A DNA stretch of 58,666 nt. It comes from Acidobacteriota bacterium. Its GTDB lineage: Bacteria > Acidobacteriota > Terriglobia > Terriglobales > SCQP01. Location: contig DAHVCP010000034.1 in NCBI GenBank assembly GCA_027314025.1, forward strand, positions 1-58,666. The letters run 5' to 3'. Under the pieces are notes generated by a model that was not told the DNA's origin, made no database searches, and saw only the letters and a program-made list of their open reading frames with translations. Shown here in pieces: positions 51,647-58,666 of the stretch. The position numbers were made by a program, and so were the translations under genes. How positions within the stretch are numbered: the stretch's first letter is position 1; each line of letters begins with the position of its first letter.

Positions 51647-52891
51647 CTAGGCGGGGTAGCGCTTAATGGCGAGGACGGCGTTGAGGCCGCCAAAGGCGAA
51701 GGAGTTACTGAGCGCGGCGCGGATTTCCCGGGGGCAAGATTGGTTAGGCGTGACGTCGAGGTTGCAGGCGGGGTCGGGGGAGGTGAAGTTGGCGGTAGGC
51801 GGGGCGGTTTGGTGGGCAATGGCCAACAGCGTAGCAGCCAGTTCGATGGCGCCACTGGCGCCCATGGCGTGGCCGTGCATGGACTTGGTGGAACTCACCG
51901 AGACACGATCGGCTTCCGCGCCGAGGAGTTCGCGAATGGCGGCGCACTCGGTGGAATCGTTGAGCTTGGTGCCGGTTCCGTGGGCATTGATATAGTCCAG
52001 ATCGGCGGGGCGGAGTTGGGCCGATTCCATCGCTTCCCGCATGGCGGCGAGGGGGCCGCCGAGAGCCGGCTGGGTGATGTGGCCGGCATCCGCGCTGGCG
52101 CCATAGCCGGCTAGTTCGGCCAAAATCCTGGCGCCGCGACGGCGGGCGGAGGACTCGGTTTCCAGAACGAACATCGCCGAGCCTTCGGCCAGGACCAAGC
52201 CGGCACGATCGGCGCTAAAGGGACGGCAAGCACAAGCGGGGTCGGCGCCGGCGGGGGCGAGAACCCGCATGGCTTCCCACGCCTTGAAAACGCCTAATGT
52301 GATGGGCGCATCCGCGCCACCGGCGAGCATGATATCGGCGGCGCCGAGGCGCAGGAGGCGCCAGGCCTCACCGATGGCATGGGTGGAAGAGGCGCAGGCA
52401 GTGGAAACGGCAAAGCTGACGCCTTGGGCGCCGGTGTCCATGGAGACATGGGAGGTGCCGGCGTTGAACATCATGCGGGGAATGCTGAAGGGATGGAGGC
52501 GGGTGGCGTTGCGGGCGTAGAGCTGGTGAAAACCGTGATCCTCGCTCTCCACGCCGCCCAGGGCGGTGCCGGTAACGACGCCGACGCGCCGCGCCGGAGG
52601 ACCGCCATTGACGCCGAAGCGGCGGCCTAGGCCGGCATCGGCCAATGCTTGGCGAGCGCAGACGACGGCGAACTGCGCAAAGCGGTCGAGGATGTCCACT
52701 TCCTTGCCGAAATGCTGGGCGGGATCGAATCCGCGCACTTCGCCGCAGACATTATGGGCCAGACGCTGGGAGTCCACGCGGGTCACGGGGCCGGTAGCAC
52801 CGCGCCCCGAGTCGAGACAAGCCCACATCTCCCCTGGCGTGCTGCCCGCAGCGCTCAGCACGCCCATGCCGGTAATAACAATTTTCTCCAT
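51647..52891 (-). CDS. FabF-like beta-ketoacyl-ACP synthase
   Basis: A 414-residue thiolase-fold condensing enzyme. The start at 52891 gives MEKIVITGMGVLSAAGSTPG. The nucleophile Cys is in AVSTACASSTHAIGEA (near 165), the first His in NAHGTGTKLNDSTE and the second in TKSMHGHAMGASGAIE, ending NSFAFGGLNAVLAI. The Cys-His-His triad means it can decarboxylate malonyl-ACP and condense, as FabF does. The only partner is the ACP gene 63 bases upstream; the other fab genes are not here, so this pair may serve a special fatty acid or polyketide rather than the housekeeping cycle. Confidence 0.93.
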   Translation of the reverse strand: MEKIVITGMGVLSAAGSTPGEMWACLDSGRGATGPVTRVDSQRLAHNVCGEVRGFDPAQHFGKEVDILDRFAQFAVVCARQALADAGLGRRFGVNGGPPARRVGVVTGTALGGVESEDHGFHQLYARNATRLHPFSIPRMMFNAGTSHVSMDTGAQGVSFAVSTACASSTHAIGEAWRLLRLGAADIMLAGGADAPITLGVFKAWEAMRVLAPAGADPACACRPFSADRAGLVLAEGSAMFVLETESSARRRGARILAELAGYGASADAGHITQPALGGPLAAMREAMESAQLRPADLDYINAHGTGTKLNDSTECAAIRELLGAEADRVSVSSTKSMHGHAMGASGAIELAATLLAIAHQTAPPTANFTSPDPACNLDVTPNQSCPREIRAALSNSFAFGGLNAVLAIKRYPA

Positions 52892-52954
52892 TGGGTCCCA
52901 ACCGCGCATGCAGCAACGGCGGCAGCGGCACAACGCCTTGGCGCGAGGCGCCGG

Positions 52955-53257
52955 CTAGGTAGCAGGCGTAGGAGCGGTATTGAGCCCTTGATTTAACTGC
53001 TGACGCAGGGCATCAATCACCTGACCGACGCTCCTCATCTCCCGAGCGATCTCATCCGGGATGGTGAGATTGTACTTTTCTTCGAGCGCGAAGACGATAT
53101 TGACGCCGTCCAGGGAATCGATTTTGAGCTCCTCGAAGGTGGACTCCGGGGAAATGGTGTCCTCGGGAAGCCGCTGTTCACGGGCGATGATGGCGATTAC
53201 GTCCTGGGTTAATGGATCCGGCACTCGGGTCTCGGCCTCCTGATTGGCCTCCGTCAA
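52955..53257 (-). CDS. acyl carrier protein
   Basis: A 100-residue acidic carrier protein. The phosphopantetheine attachment motif is LKIDSLDGVNIVFALEE, with Ser in DSL near residue 48. Helices match ACP, but the protein has an extra 15-20 residues at each end (MTEANQEAETRVPDPLTQDV, QQLNQGLNTAPTPAT) compared with housekeeping AcpP, and DGVN replaces the usual DxVE after DSL. It lies immediately upstream of the ketosynthase on the same strand, so the two should work together. Confidence 0.92.
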   Translation of the reverse strand: MTEANQEAETRVPDPLTQDVIAIIAREQRLPEDTISPESTFEELKIDSLDGVNIVFALEEKYNLTIPDEIAREMRSVGQVIDALRQQLNQGLNTAPTPAT

Positions 53258-53419
53258 TCCCTTGATAATACATCAGAACATTCCACTTGGCATGGCGAAG
53301 CGGGAAGGAAGCGCACGCGGTTTCCGGCGGCGCCCGCGGCGACAACCCAGAGGGGACGCGGCGCCGAGCGCGGGGGCGATTGCGGTGAGGAGGATCGGGA
53401 AACAACCCTACGATGGGCT

Positions 53420-55162
53420 ATGGACAACCGACAGATCGCCCGCGTGTTGCGGGAAACCGCCGACCTGATGGAAGTAGCGGGAGAAGATCCATTCCGCGTA
53501 CGGGGCTACCGCAAGGCGGCGGATACGATCGCCGGCGCCGCGGCCATGACCGGACTACTCGCGGAACCGGCGCAGCTGCGGGCATTGCCGGGCATTGGGC
53601 TGAAGCTGGCGGAAGCGATCCAGCAGATCGCAACCACGGGGACGTTGGCGTTGCATGACGAGCTGCTGCGGCGGTACCAACCGGGAATGCTGGAACTTTT
53701 GAACGTGCAGGGGCTGGGCCCAAAAACCATTGCGACCATCTGGGAGCGGCACGGCGTCGCCACGGTTGACGGGGTGGAGGAATTGGCGCAAGCCGGGAAG
53801 CTGCGGACCCTGCCGCGGATGAGCGAAAAAAAAGAGGCGCAAATCTTGCAAGCGATCGCTACGTACCGGGCGGTGTCGGGGCGATTCCTGCGGTCCACGG
53901 CGGAACGGGCGGCGATGGTGGCGCGACTGGGGCTAACAGGAAAATCGGGGGTGAGGGCCGTCGAAATCGGCGGAGCGTTCCGGCGAGGGGAGGAGACGGT
54001 CGCGGAGTTGGACCTGCTAGCGGGCACGGAGGCGGGACGTGAGGAGGAAACGGCAGAGGCGTGGGCGGCGCTGCCGGAGGTGGCGGAGGTGAAGGAGCGG
54101 GGGCCGGGGTACGCAATAGTGGAATGGGCTGACGGCGGAGGAAGCGGCAGGACGATGCCGGCGCGGCTAAGGGCGGTCCCGTCGGAGGCATTTGCGGCGC
54201 GCTGGATCCAGATTACGGGGCCGGCGAGCCACTGGGAGGCTCTTCAGGCGCGCGCGGCCGCGGCGGAGATGGAATTGAGCGAGAGCGGCTTACGGCGCCA
54301 AGCCGAGGTGATAGCGGGGGGGAGCGAAGAGGAAATCTACCGGGCACTGGGGTTGCAATGGATTCCGCCAGAGTTGCGGGAGATGGATGGGGTGCTGGGT
54401 GCGGCGGAAAGCGACTCCCTGCCCCCACTGGTTGCAGTGGAGCATATCCGGTGCGACCTGCACATGCATACGGTGGAGACAGACGGCCGGGCGACCATCG
54501 AGGAAATGGCCGCGGCGGCATTGGCGCGCGGCTATGCGGCGATCGCGATCACCGACCACTCGCAGGCGCTGGCGATGGCACGGGGACTGAACGAAGAGCG
54601 GGCCATGGCGCATGTGCGGCGGATTCGTGCGGCGGATCAAGCCATGGGCGCGAAGCTGAGGATCTTCGCCGGCATCGAGGTGGACATTTTGGCCGATGGA
54701 CGCTTGGACTTGGCGGACGCGGTGCTGGCGGAGATGGACATTGTGATCGCCAGCGTCCACTCGCGCTTCGAACAAACGGCGGAGGAGATGACGGCGCGGC
54801 TGCTGCGCGCGGTGGGCAACGGGCAGGTGCGCATCCTGGGGCATCCGACCGGGCGGAGACTGTTGCGGCGGCCGTCCTACGCCTTCGATTTCGAGCGCGT
54901 GGCGACGGCGTGCGCGGCGGAGGGAGTGGCGATGGAGATCAACGCCGCGCCGGAACGGCTGGACCTGAGCGCGGACTTGGCAAGAAAGGCGGCCGCAACG
55001 GGAGTGCGGATTGCAATCAGCACCGACGCCCATCACCCGGATCACCTGGACTTCATCCGCCATGGAGTGGCGACGGCGCGACGGGCGGGAATCGGGCCGG
55101 AACGCGTGGTCAATACCTTGGAACCCGCGGCGCTGCTGGCGGCGTTGCGGGCCAAACCGTAA
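53420..55162 (+). CDS. polX: PolX-type DNA polymerase/PHP-domain protein
   Basis: A 580-residue protein with the bacterial PolX layout. Residues 1-80 form the 8-kDa-like domain (RETADLMEVAGEDPFRVRGY), and helix-hairpin-helix motifs lie at LRALPGIGLKLAEAI and NVQGLGPKTIATIWERHG. The polymerase palm is near 184-200 (GGAFRRGEETVAELDLL), and a C-terminal PHP metal hydrolase starts near 348 (CDLHMHTVETDG, AITDHSQALAMARGLNE, STDAHHPDHLDFI). Classical PolX has GSxRRGKE...GDxD; here Asp of the first pair is Glu and GD is AE. Polymerase activity may therefore be reduced, while the PHP nuclease looks intact. Role: base excision repair gap filling and 3' processing. Confidence 0.92.
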   Translation: MDNRQIARVLRETADLMEVAGEDPFRVRGYRKAADTIAGAAAMTGLLAEPAQLRALPGIGLKLAEAIQQIATTGTLALHDELLRRYQPGMLELLNVQGLGPKTIATIWERHGVATVDGVEELAQAGKLRTLPRMSEKKEAQILQAIATYRAVSGRFLRSTAERAAMVARLGLTGKSGVRAVEIGGAFRRGEETVAELDLLAGTEAGREEETAEAWAALPEVAEVKERGPGYAIVEWADGGGSGRTMPARLRAVPSEAFAARWIQITGPASHWEALQARAAAAEMELSESGLRRQAEVIAGGSEEEIYRALGLQWIPPELREMDGVLGAAESDSLPPLVAVEHIRCDLHMHTVETDGRATIEEMAAAALARGYAAIAITDHSQALAMARGLNEERAMAHVRRIRAADQAMGAKLRIFAGIEVDILADGRLDLADAVLAEMDIVIASVHSRFEQTAEEMTARLLRAVGNGQVRILGHPTGRRLLRRPSYAFDFERVATACAAEGVAMEINAAPERLDLSADLARKAAATGVRIAISTDAHHPDHLDFIRHGVATARRAGIGPERVVNTLEPAALLAALRAKP

Positions 55163-55209
55163 CCAGATCTCAGGCGGCGCGAGGTCGGGGCTCGCCGGCA
55201 GCCAAGTTC

Positions 55210-56242
55210 ATGGCGTCTTGATCGGGGATGCGTGGACAAGGGGTGCTGATTCCAGCTTTTGCCGACGGCGACGGAGGTCAGGGCGTCTATCACCTCGGGC
55301 GATTGCACCACGGGCGCCATCGTGCCGTGGGTGACCACCACGTGGGGCACGCCCGGAACCGCCGCGATAGAGGTGAAGAGGCGCTGCAAAGCGGGAACGT
55401 TGGTTTGGAAGCGGCGCCCTTGCTCATAGAGAGACCGGATCCTCGGTTACCAGCATGATGGTGTCCGCGCCTTCGGCGACCTGGCGGCGGACGTCGGCGA
55501 GGATATGATCGAGCGGAACGCTGGCGCCATGGCGCAGGGCGATTGAACAAAATTGGCAGCCGCGGCTGCAACCGCGGGTGATCTCCACGGCGCCGAAGGT
55601 GGAGCGGTGACGGATGTTGGGGATGGCGGCGGGGGCGGGGCTGTGACCGGCGACGGAGCGGGGCAGAGGGCGGCCCTGCAAGGCGGCGGCGAACAAATCC
55701 GCGGCGCAGGCTTCGGCCTCGCCGTCCACAAGGCAATCAATGGCCCAGTGGTCCTGCATCTTTTTTTGCGAGATCTGCCAGGCTCCGGGGCCACCGACGA
55801 TGAGCTGGGAATGGAGATGGTGGCGGCGTAGGACGGGGTGCTCGATCATGCGACGGAATTCCGCGGCATTGACCGACTCGCAGTCGCGGCCCCAAAAACG
55901 CGAGTAAATATCCGCGGCGAAGGCGATCCCCAAGGGATTGTGCGCGTGGAGGCCGACGACTCGGGTGTCGTCGCCGATGAAGCGCTCGAATTGGTCCGGG
56001 AAGCAGACGGCGATCTCGCGGGGATGGAAGCGCTCAAGAAGCAATGCTTCAATGACGCGCAAGCCGTGGGGCACGTATTTCGCCTGGCCGTCGGGAGCGA
56101 GTTCATTGCCCACGGAGACATCGCTGATCCAACGCGCGTAGCGCGCGGGCAGCGTGGCCAACAGCATTTGCCGCCAGGTGCTGTGCTGATATTCGCTCGA
56201 TTCGGATGGGCTAGCGGCTAATACGATTCGCGTTCCACTCAT
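55210..56242 (-). pseudogene. B12-binding radical SAM protein, frameshifted and truncated
   Basis: From the ATG at 56242 the protein has a B12-binding-like N-terminal region (ALLLERFHPREIAVCFPDQF, VVGLHAHNPLGIAFAADIY, SQLIVGGPGAWQ, DCLVDGEAEACAADLF). It then has the radical SAM motif ITRGCSRGCQFCS (CxxxCxxC) near residue 240. The frame stops at 55424, just after VTEDP. One base out of phase the sequence continues sensibly (YEQGRRFQTNVPALQRLFTS, PHVVVTHGTMAPVVQSPEVI, KSWNQHPLSTHP) to about 55210, where similarity ends beside polX. The remaining C-terminal part of the barrel is missing. It therefore looks like a decayed gene with one frameshift and a 3' deletion. Confidence 0.75.
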
Positions 56243-56497
56243 GATTGATTGCCGCGGCAGCAAGCTGAACCCGCGAATGCCTCCTTGGTGCTGCGATGCG
56301 CAGGGCAGCCCCAGCGGCGGGCGGCGCGGGAAATAGACGCATTGGAGTCGCATGGTCCCGCGGCGGGTGAGCGGGAAGCCGCCCCTGCCGCCGCATCAGG
56401 CAAGCAATGAGCTACCAGGGCAAACGCTGAACGGCGGGCACAGGCATCCGGCGGGCCGGCGGCCTTCCAAAGCACAGAGACCTGAGGGGTGGGACGC

Positions 56498-56671
56498 ATG
56501 GCGTGGCTTTGGGCGTTCGTGGTGCTGTTCATTCTGTGGATCATCGGTCTGGCGGTGTCCTGGGCAGCGGTGGCGGTTTGGACGCTGTTCGTTTTGTGGA
56601 TCATCTTCCTGATCCTGTTTTTCGCCAAGGGAAGAGGCCACCGGCCACCGCCGCATCCGGCACGAGGCTAG
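56498..56671 (+). CDS. small two-helix membrane protein (57 aa)
   Basis: The ATG at 56498 follows GAGGGGTGGG. The protein is nearly all membrane: helix 1 AWLWAFVVLFILWIIGLAVS and helix 2 AAVAVWTLFVLWIIFLILFF, then a short basic tail KGRGHRPPPHPARG. The two helices share FVxLFxLWII, suggesting an internal duplication. Function unknown. It is divergent from the decayed radical SAM gene. Confidence 0.65.
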   Translation: MAWLWAFVVLFILWIIGLAVSWAAVAVWTLFVLWIIFLILFFAKGRGHRPPPHPARG

Positions 56672-56788
56672 GCGGCCGGGGGTCAGGACTGAACCGGCTC
56701 GCCGCCGGCGAGAGCGTGGCCGACGCGCCGCCGCCTCCGCTTGGTCATCGCGCGGTGGGCATGCTTACGCTTCCGAGGGCGAAGCGCT

Positions 56789-57211
56789 TCAACCGCGGGG
56801 CGTAGGGCCCGCGAGCCGCATGTAGGTCACCTGAGCAACGGCAACGAGGACGCCGGCGGCGTCGCGGAGGTCCACCGCGACCGGGCAAAGCGTACGGCCG
56901 AACTTGATGACACGAGCCGTGGCGGTGGCGTCCGACCGGCACGGCGCTAAAAAGCGGATCCCCATGTCGGTGGTGGTGACCTGGGCATCGGGACCGGCGT
57001 GGGTGAGGACAGCGACGCAGGCCGCCGTGTCGGCAAGGGTCATGAGCAGACCGCCATGGAAGGAGCGGAAAATGCCATCGAAGGCGCGATTGTAAGGAGC
57101 GGTAAGGGTGGCGAGCCCGAGGTCGAGGGTGTCCAGCCGAAGATGCAGGCTAGCGGTAATGGGGATGGCGCCGAGGCGCTGGCGCAATGCGGACCGTTGA
57201 GTTTCATCCAT
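56789..57211 (-). CDS. PaaI-type hotdog-fold thioesterase
   Basis: A 140-residue hotdog protein. The long central helix begins at the conserved SFHGGLLMTLADTAACVAVL segment, with the HGG and Asp of the PaaI/YbgC group. It is followed by strands VTTTDMGIRFLAPC and ATARVIKFGRTLCPVAVDLR. Members hydrolyse acyl- or aryl-CoA thioesters. The GG-x-D pattern and length fit PaaI/YigI. No catabolic cluster is adjacent, so the substrate is open. Confidence 0.88.
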   Translation of the reverse strand: MDETQRSALRQRLGAIPITASLHLRLDTLDLGLATLTAPYNRAFDGIFRSFHGGLLMTLADTAACVAVLTHAGPDAQVTTTDMGIRFLAPCRSDATATARVIKFGRTLCPVAVDLRDAAGVLVAVAQVTYMRLAGPTPRG

Positions 57212-57707
57212 AGCGGGCCTCGTACGCAGCTAAATCCTCTGGGAACGTTTCCAAGGATCGCTCCACTAGCCGCGGACGCTGATCCATGATACTTGCCGCT
57301 TGCCGGCCGAGCGGCGATGCCGGCCCGTCTGCGCGCGGGTTGGGCGGGAGCGGGCGCCGGCGCGCCGGGTTTCGCGGGAATTCGCCGGCCGGAGGCCGTG
57401 GACAATATGCGGGCTTTGGCTAGCGGCTCCGCGTACCGCCTGGCTTTCAGTTCGGTTTCCCTGCCCTCAGCCGGTCTTGAGTCTGTACCAGGGGTCGCCG
57501 CCGGAAGTATGGCTGGAGGCGCAAGATGTGCCTGCGCCATCCCGATTCCAGGAGGAGTTGCGGTGCAATTGACTCGTTTCTTCACGACGGGGAATCGGCG
57601 TTGCCAAGGCCGGTTGGCACGGAAGCCATGCAAATACGCCTGCACGTTAGCCCTGGGATCTGGCCCATAAATTGCTGCGATTTTCAATGCAAGGGTGTCG
57701 TTTGGCG
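57212..57707. other. intergenic, nothing recognised
   Basis: Nearly 500 bases between the divergent thioesterase and DUF4845-like genes. Long open frames exist on both strands, but they lack ribosome binding sites and domain signatures. I see no tandem repeat or member of the dispersed family. Confidence 0.4.
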
Positions 57708-58079
57708 ATGCGGAGAAATCAGACAGGGCGTATTGGCATCGGCGGGTTGCTGATGTTGGCGCTGATTGGAGGGGCCGGATACTTGGCCTTCAAATTGGTG
57801 CCGCCCATGGTCAACAACTTCCAATTCGACAACGATGTACAGCAGGAAACCCGGCTCTCCACGTATAACGGCGACTCCGACGCAACCATCAAGAGCAAGC
57901 TGCTAGGCCAGGCCAAGGAGCTTCATCTGCCGTTGACCAGGAGCGAGATCGCGGTGGGGCACGATGGCGACCGGGTGACTGTCCAGGTCGCCTACGACGT
58001 CGTGGTAGAGATTCCCGACCGTAAAATCACGTTGCACTTCAATGATCACGCGAGCAACGTGCCGATCGCGCAAGACTAG
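57708..58079 (+). CDS. small membrane-anchored DUF4845-like protein (123 aa)
   Basis: From the ATG at 57708 the protein has a basic start (MRRNQTGRIGIGG), one transmembrane helix (LLMLALIGGAGYLAFKLVPP) and a periplasmic alpha/beta domain (NNFQFDNDVQQETRLSTYNG, LGQAKELHLPLTRSEIAVG, VTVQVAYDVVVEIPDRKITL). The single helix plus strand-rich domain and the VQVAYDV-type core resemble DUF4845 proteins of unknown role. It stands alone. Confidence 0.75.
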   Translation: MRRNQTGRIGIGGLLMLALIGGAGYLAFKLVPPMVNNFQFDNDVQQETRLSTYNGDSDATIKSKLLGQAKELHLPLTRSEIAVGHDGDRVTVQVAYDVVVEIPDRKITLHFNDHASNVPIAQD

Positions 58080-58570
58080 CCTGACCCTTGGGCCGGCGGC
58101 AGATCCGCCGTCGCACGCCGCCGGCGCCGGCGGGCTCGGGAATGGCCCTGCGGGTCACGCGGAAGATCGCGCTTGCACGGCGGATTGAGCTCGGGGGCAT
58201 GTGAAAGCGTTCTTGCGGTGCGAAGCGGGAGCGGCGCGCCGGAATGGCGTAAAAGAACACACCAGCGGCAGCAGGCCGATTGGAGGCTGCCGGAGCTGCT
58301 GGCCGCCCCTGGAGGCGGCGCAAGACGCGGTGCTCGCCCGCGCCAGGGACCAGCTACCGGCCGCATCCGATATCGGGGCAGCGGCGGACCGAAGCAGCCG
58401 GAAGGACTTCTGACCGCTCCGGTCACGCGGCCTTCCGGGGCGGACGCAGGCACGGAAGCCCCAACGCGTCGGGGCTAGAGCTTCGCGACGATACGGAAGT
58501 TGCGCGAGATCCTCAACGGGCGGCGCTAACGCGGCCGTACGGCCCCGGGGGCAGCCCGCAGCCGCGAAGC
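58080..58570. other. intergenic, nothing recognised
   Basis: About 490 bases after the DUF4845-like gene. GGCGGCAG...CGCCGCC-type inverted runs occur near 58094-58125, but without a T tract. No frame is convincing. Confidence 0.4.
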
Positions 58571-58666
58571 AATACTGCTTGGCGCGGGCCCCAGCGCGGC
58601 TGCGCCGCGCGTCCCGCTTACGCGTCGGCTGGGCCGGGGACCCCAGGCCGCCCCAGCCCAGCCGAC
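58571..58666 (+). repeat. dispersed GC-rich intergenic repeat, copy D, cut by window edge
   Basis: CTTGGCGCGGGCCCCAGCGC, CGTCCCGCTTACGCGTCGGC and TGGGCCGGGGACCCCAGGCC align with the start of copy B read on its own strand. The rest of the repeat continues beyond the window. Confidence 0.75.

Overview
The window reads as GC-rich chromosomal DNA of an acidobacterium (Acidobacteriota). The best evidence is family content: a large Oar-like TonB-dependent receptor with an N-terminal carboxypeptidase-regulatory domain and a terminal Phe, two adjacent von Willebrand A proteins of the type common in Acidobacteria, a CYCXC-family secreted protein, many TPR/Sel1 proteins, and a bacillithiol-type deacetylase. 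There is no phage module, complete transposon or CRISPR array. Most of the window is core metabolism and housekeeping, separated by unusually repeat-rich spacers.

Layout. 1-5 kb: the 3' half of tRNA-Val, a degenerate copy of that tRNA half about 0.96 kb on, a frameshifted Sel1-repeat protein, a TPR membrane protein and a DtxR/MntR-type regulator. 5-15 kb: a 148-bp duplicated repeat, an S10 peptidase, a GT25 glycosyltransferase, a TPR protein, the TonB-dependent receptor and a secreted hypothetical. 15-24 kb: a fused AroD-AroE enzyme, Era, a cluster of small membrane proteins (one interrupted by an in-frame TGA), dGTPase, a three-domain acyl-AMP ligase/ACP/acyltransferase and a radical SAM protein. 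24-31 kb: DinB-like protein, GH9 cellulase, a frameshifted small membrane gene, then the leftward set metK-tldD-pmbA and the CYCXC gene. 32-41 kb: two VWFA proteins, LeuB, an RHS fragment, a thioredoxin-like protein, YajQ, a polyprenyl synthase, a CYTH protein and hemC-hemD. 41-50 kb: an Lhr-type helicase, a candidate structured RNA with a terminator, a short hypothetical gene, a probable selenoprotein, a BshB1-like deacetylase and two membrane proteins. 50-58.7 kb: tRNA-Pro(CGG), a FabF-like ketosynthase with its ACP, PolX, a broken B12-type radical SAM gene, a hotdog thioesterase and small membrane proteins.

The most notable observation is at 47061-47639. A carboxymuconolactone decarboxylase/AhpD-like gene has its second active-site Cys codon replaced by TGA, giving C-P-F-TGA-x3-H. 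A strong hairpin follows 8 nt later, placed as a bacterial SECIS would be. The reading frame and the family sequence continue unbroken after the TGA. The gene lies 76 nt upstream of a BshB1-like gene, so the neighbourhood suggests thiol/selenol redox chemistry. The second notable observation is a compact RNA fold at 46216-46310: two hairpins inside a closing stem plus a 7-bp pseudoknot. An intrinsic terminator and a well-placed ribosome binding site for a small gene follow, which together suggest an undescribed riboswitch or small RNA.

At least five copies of one GC-rich intergenic repeat family are spread through the window, and several unrelated short tandem arrays sit between genes. Four genes are interrupted by frameshifts or an unexplained stop; assembly error has to be excluded for each.
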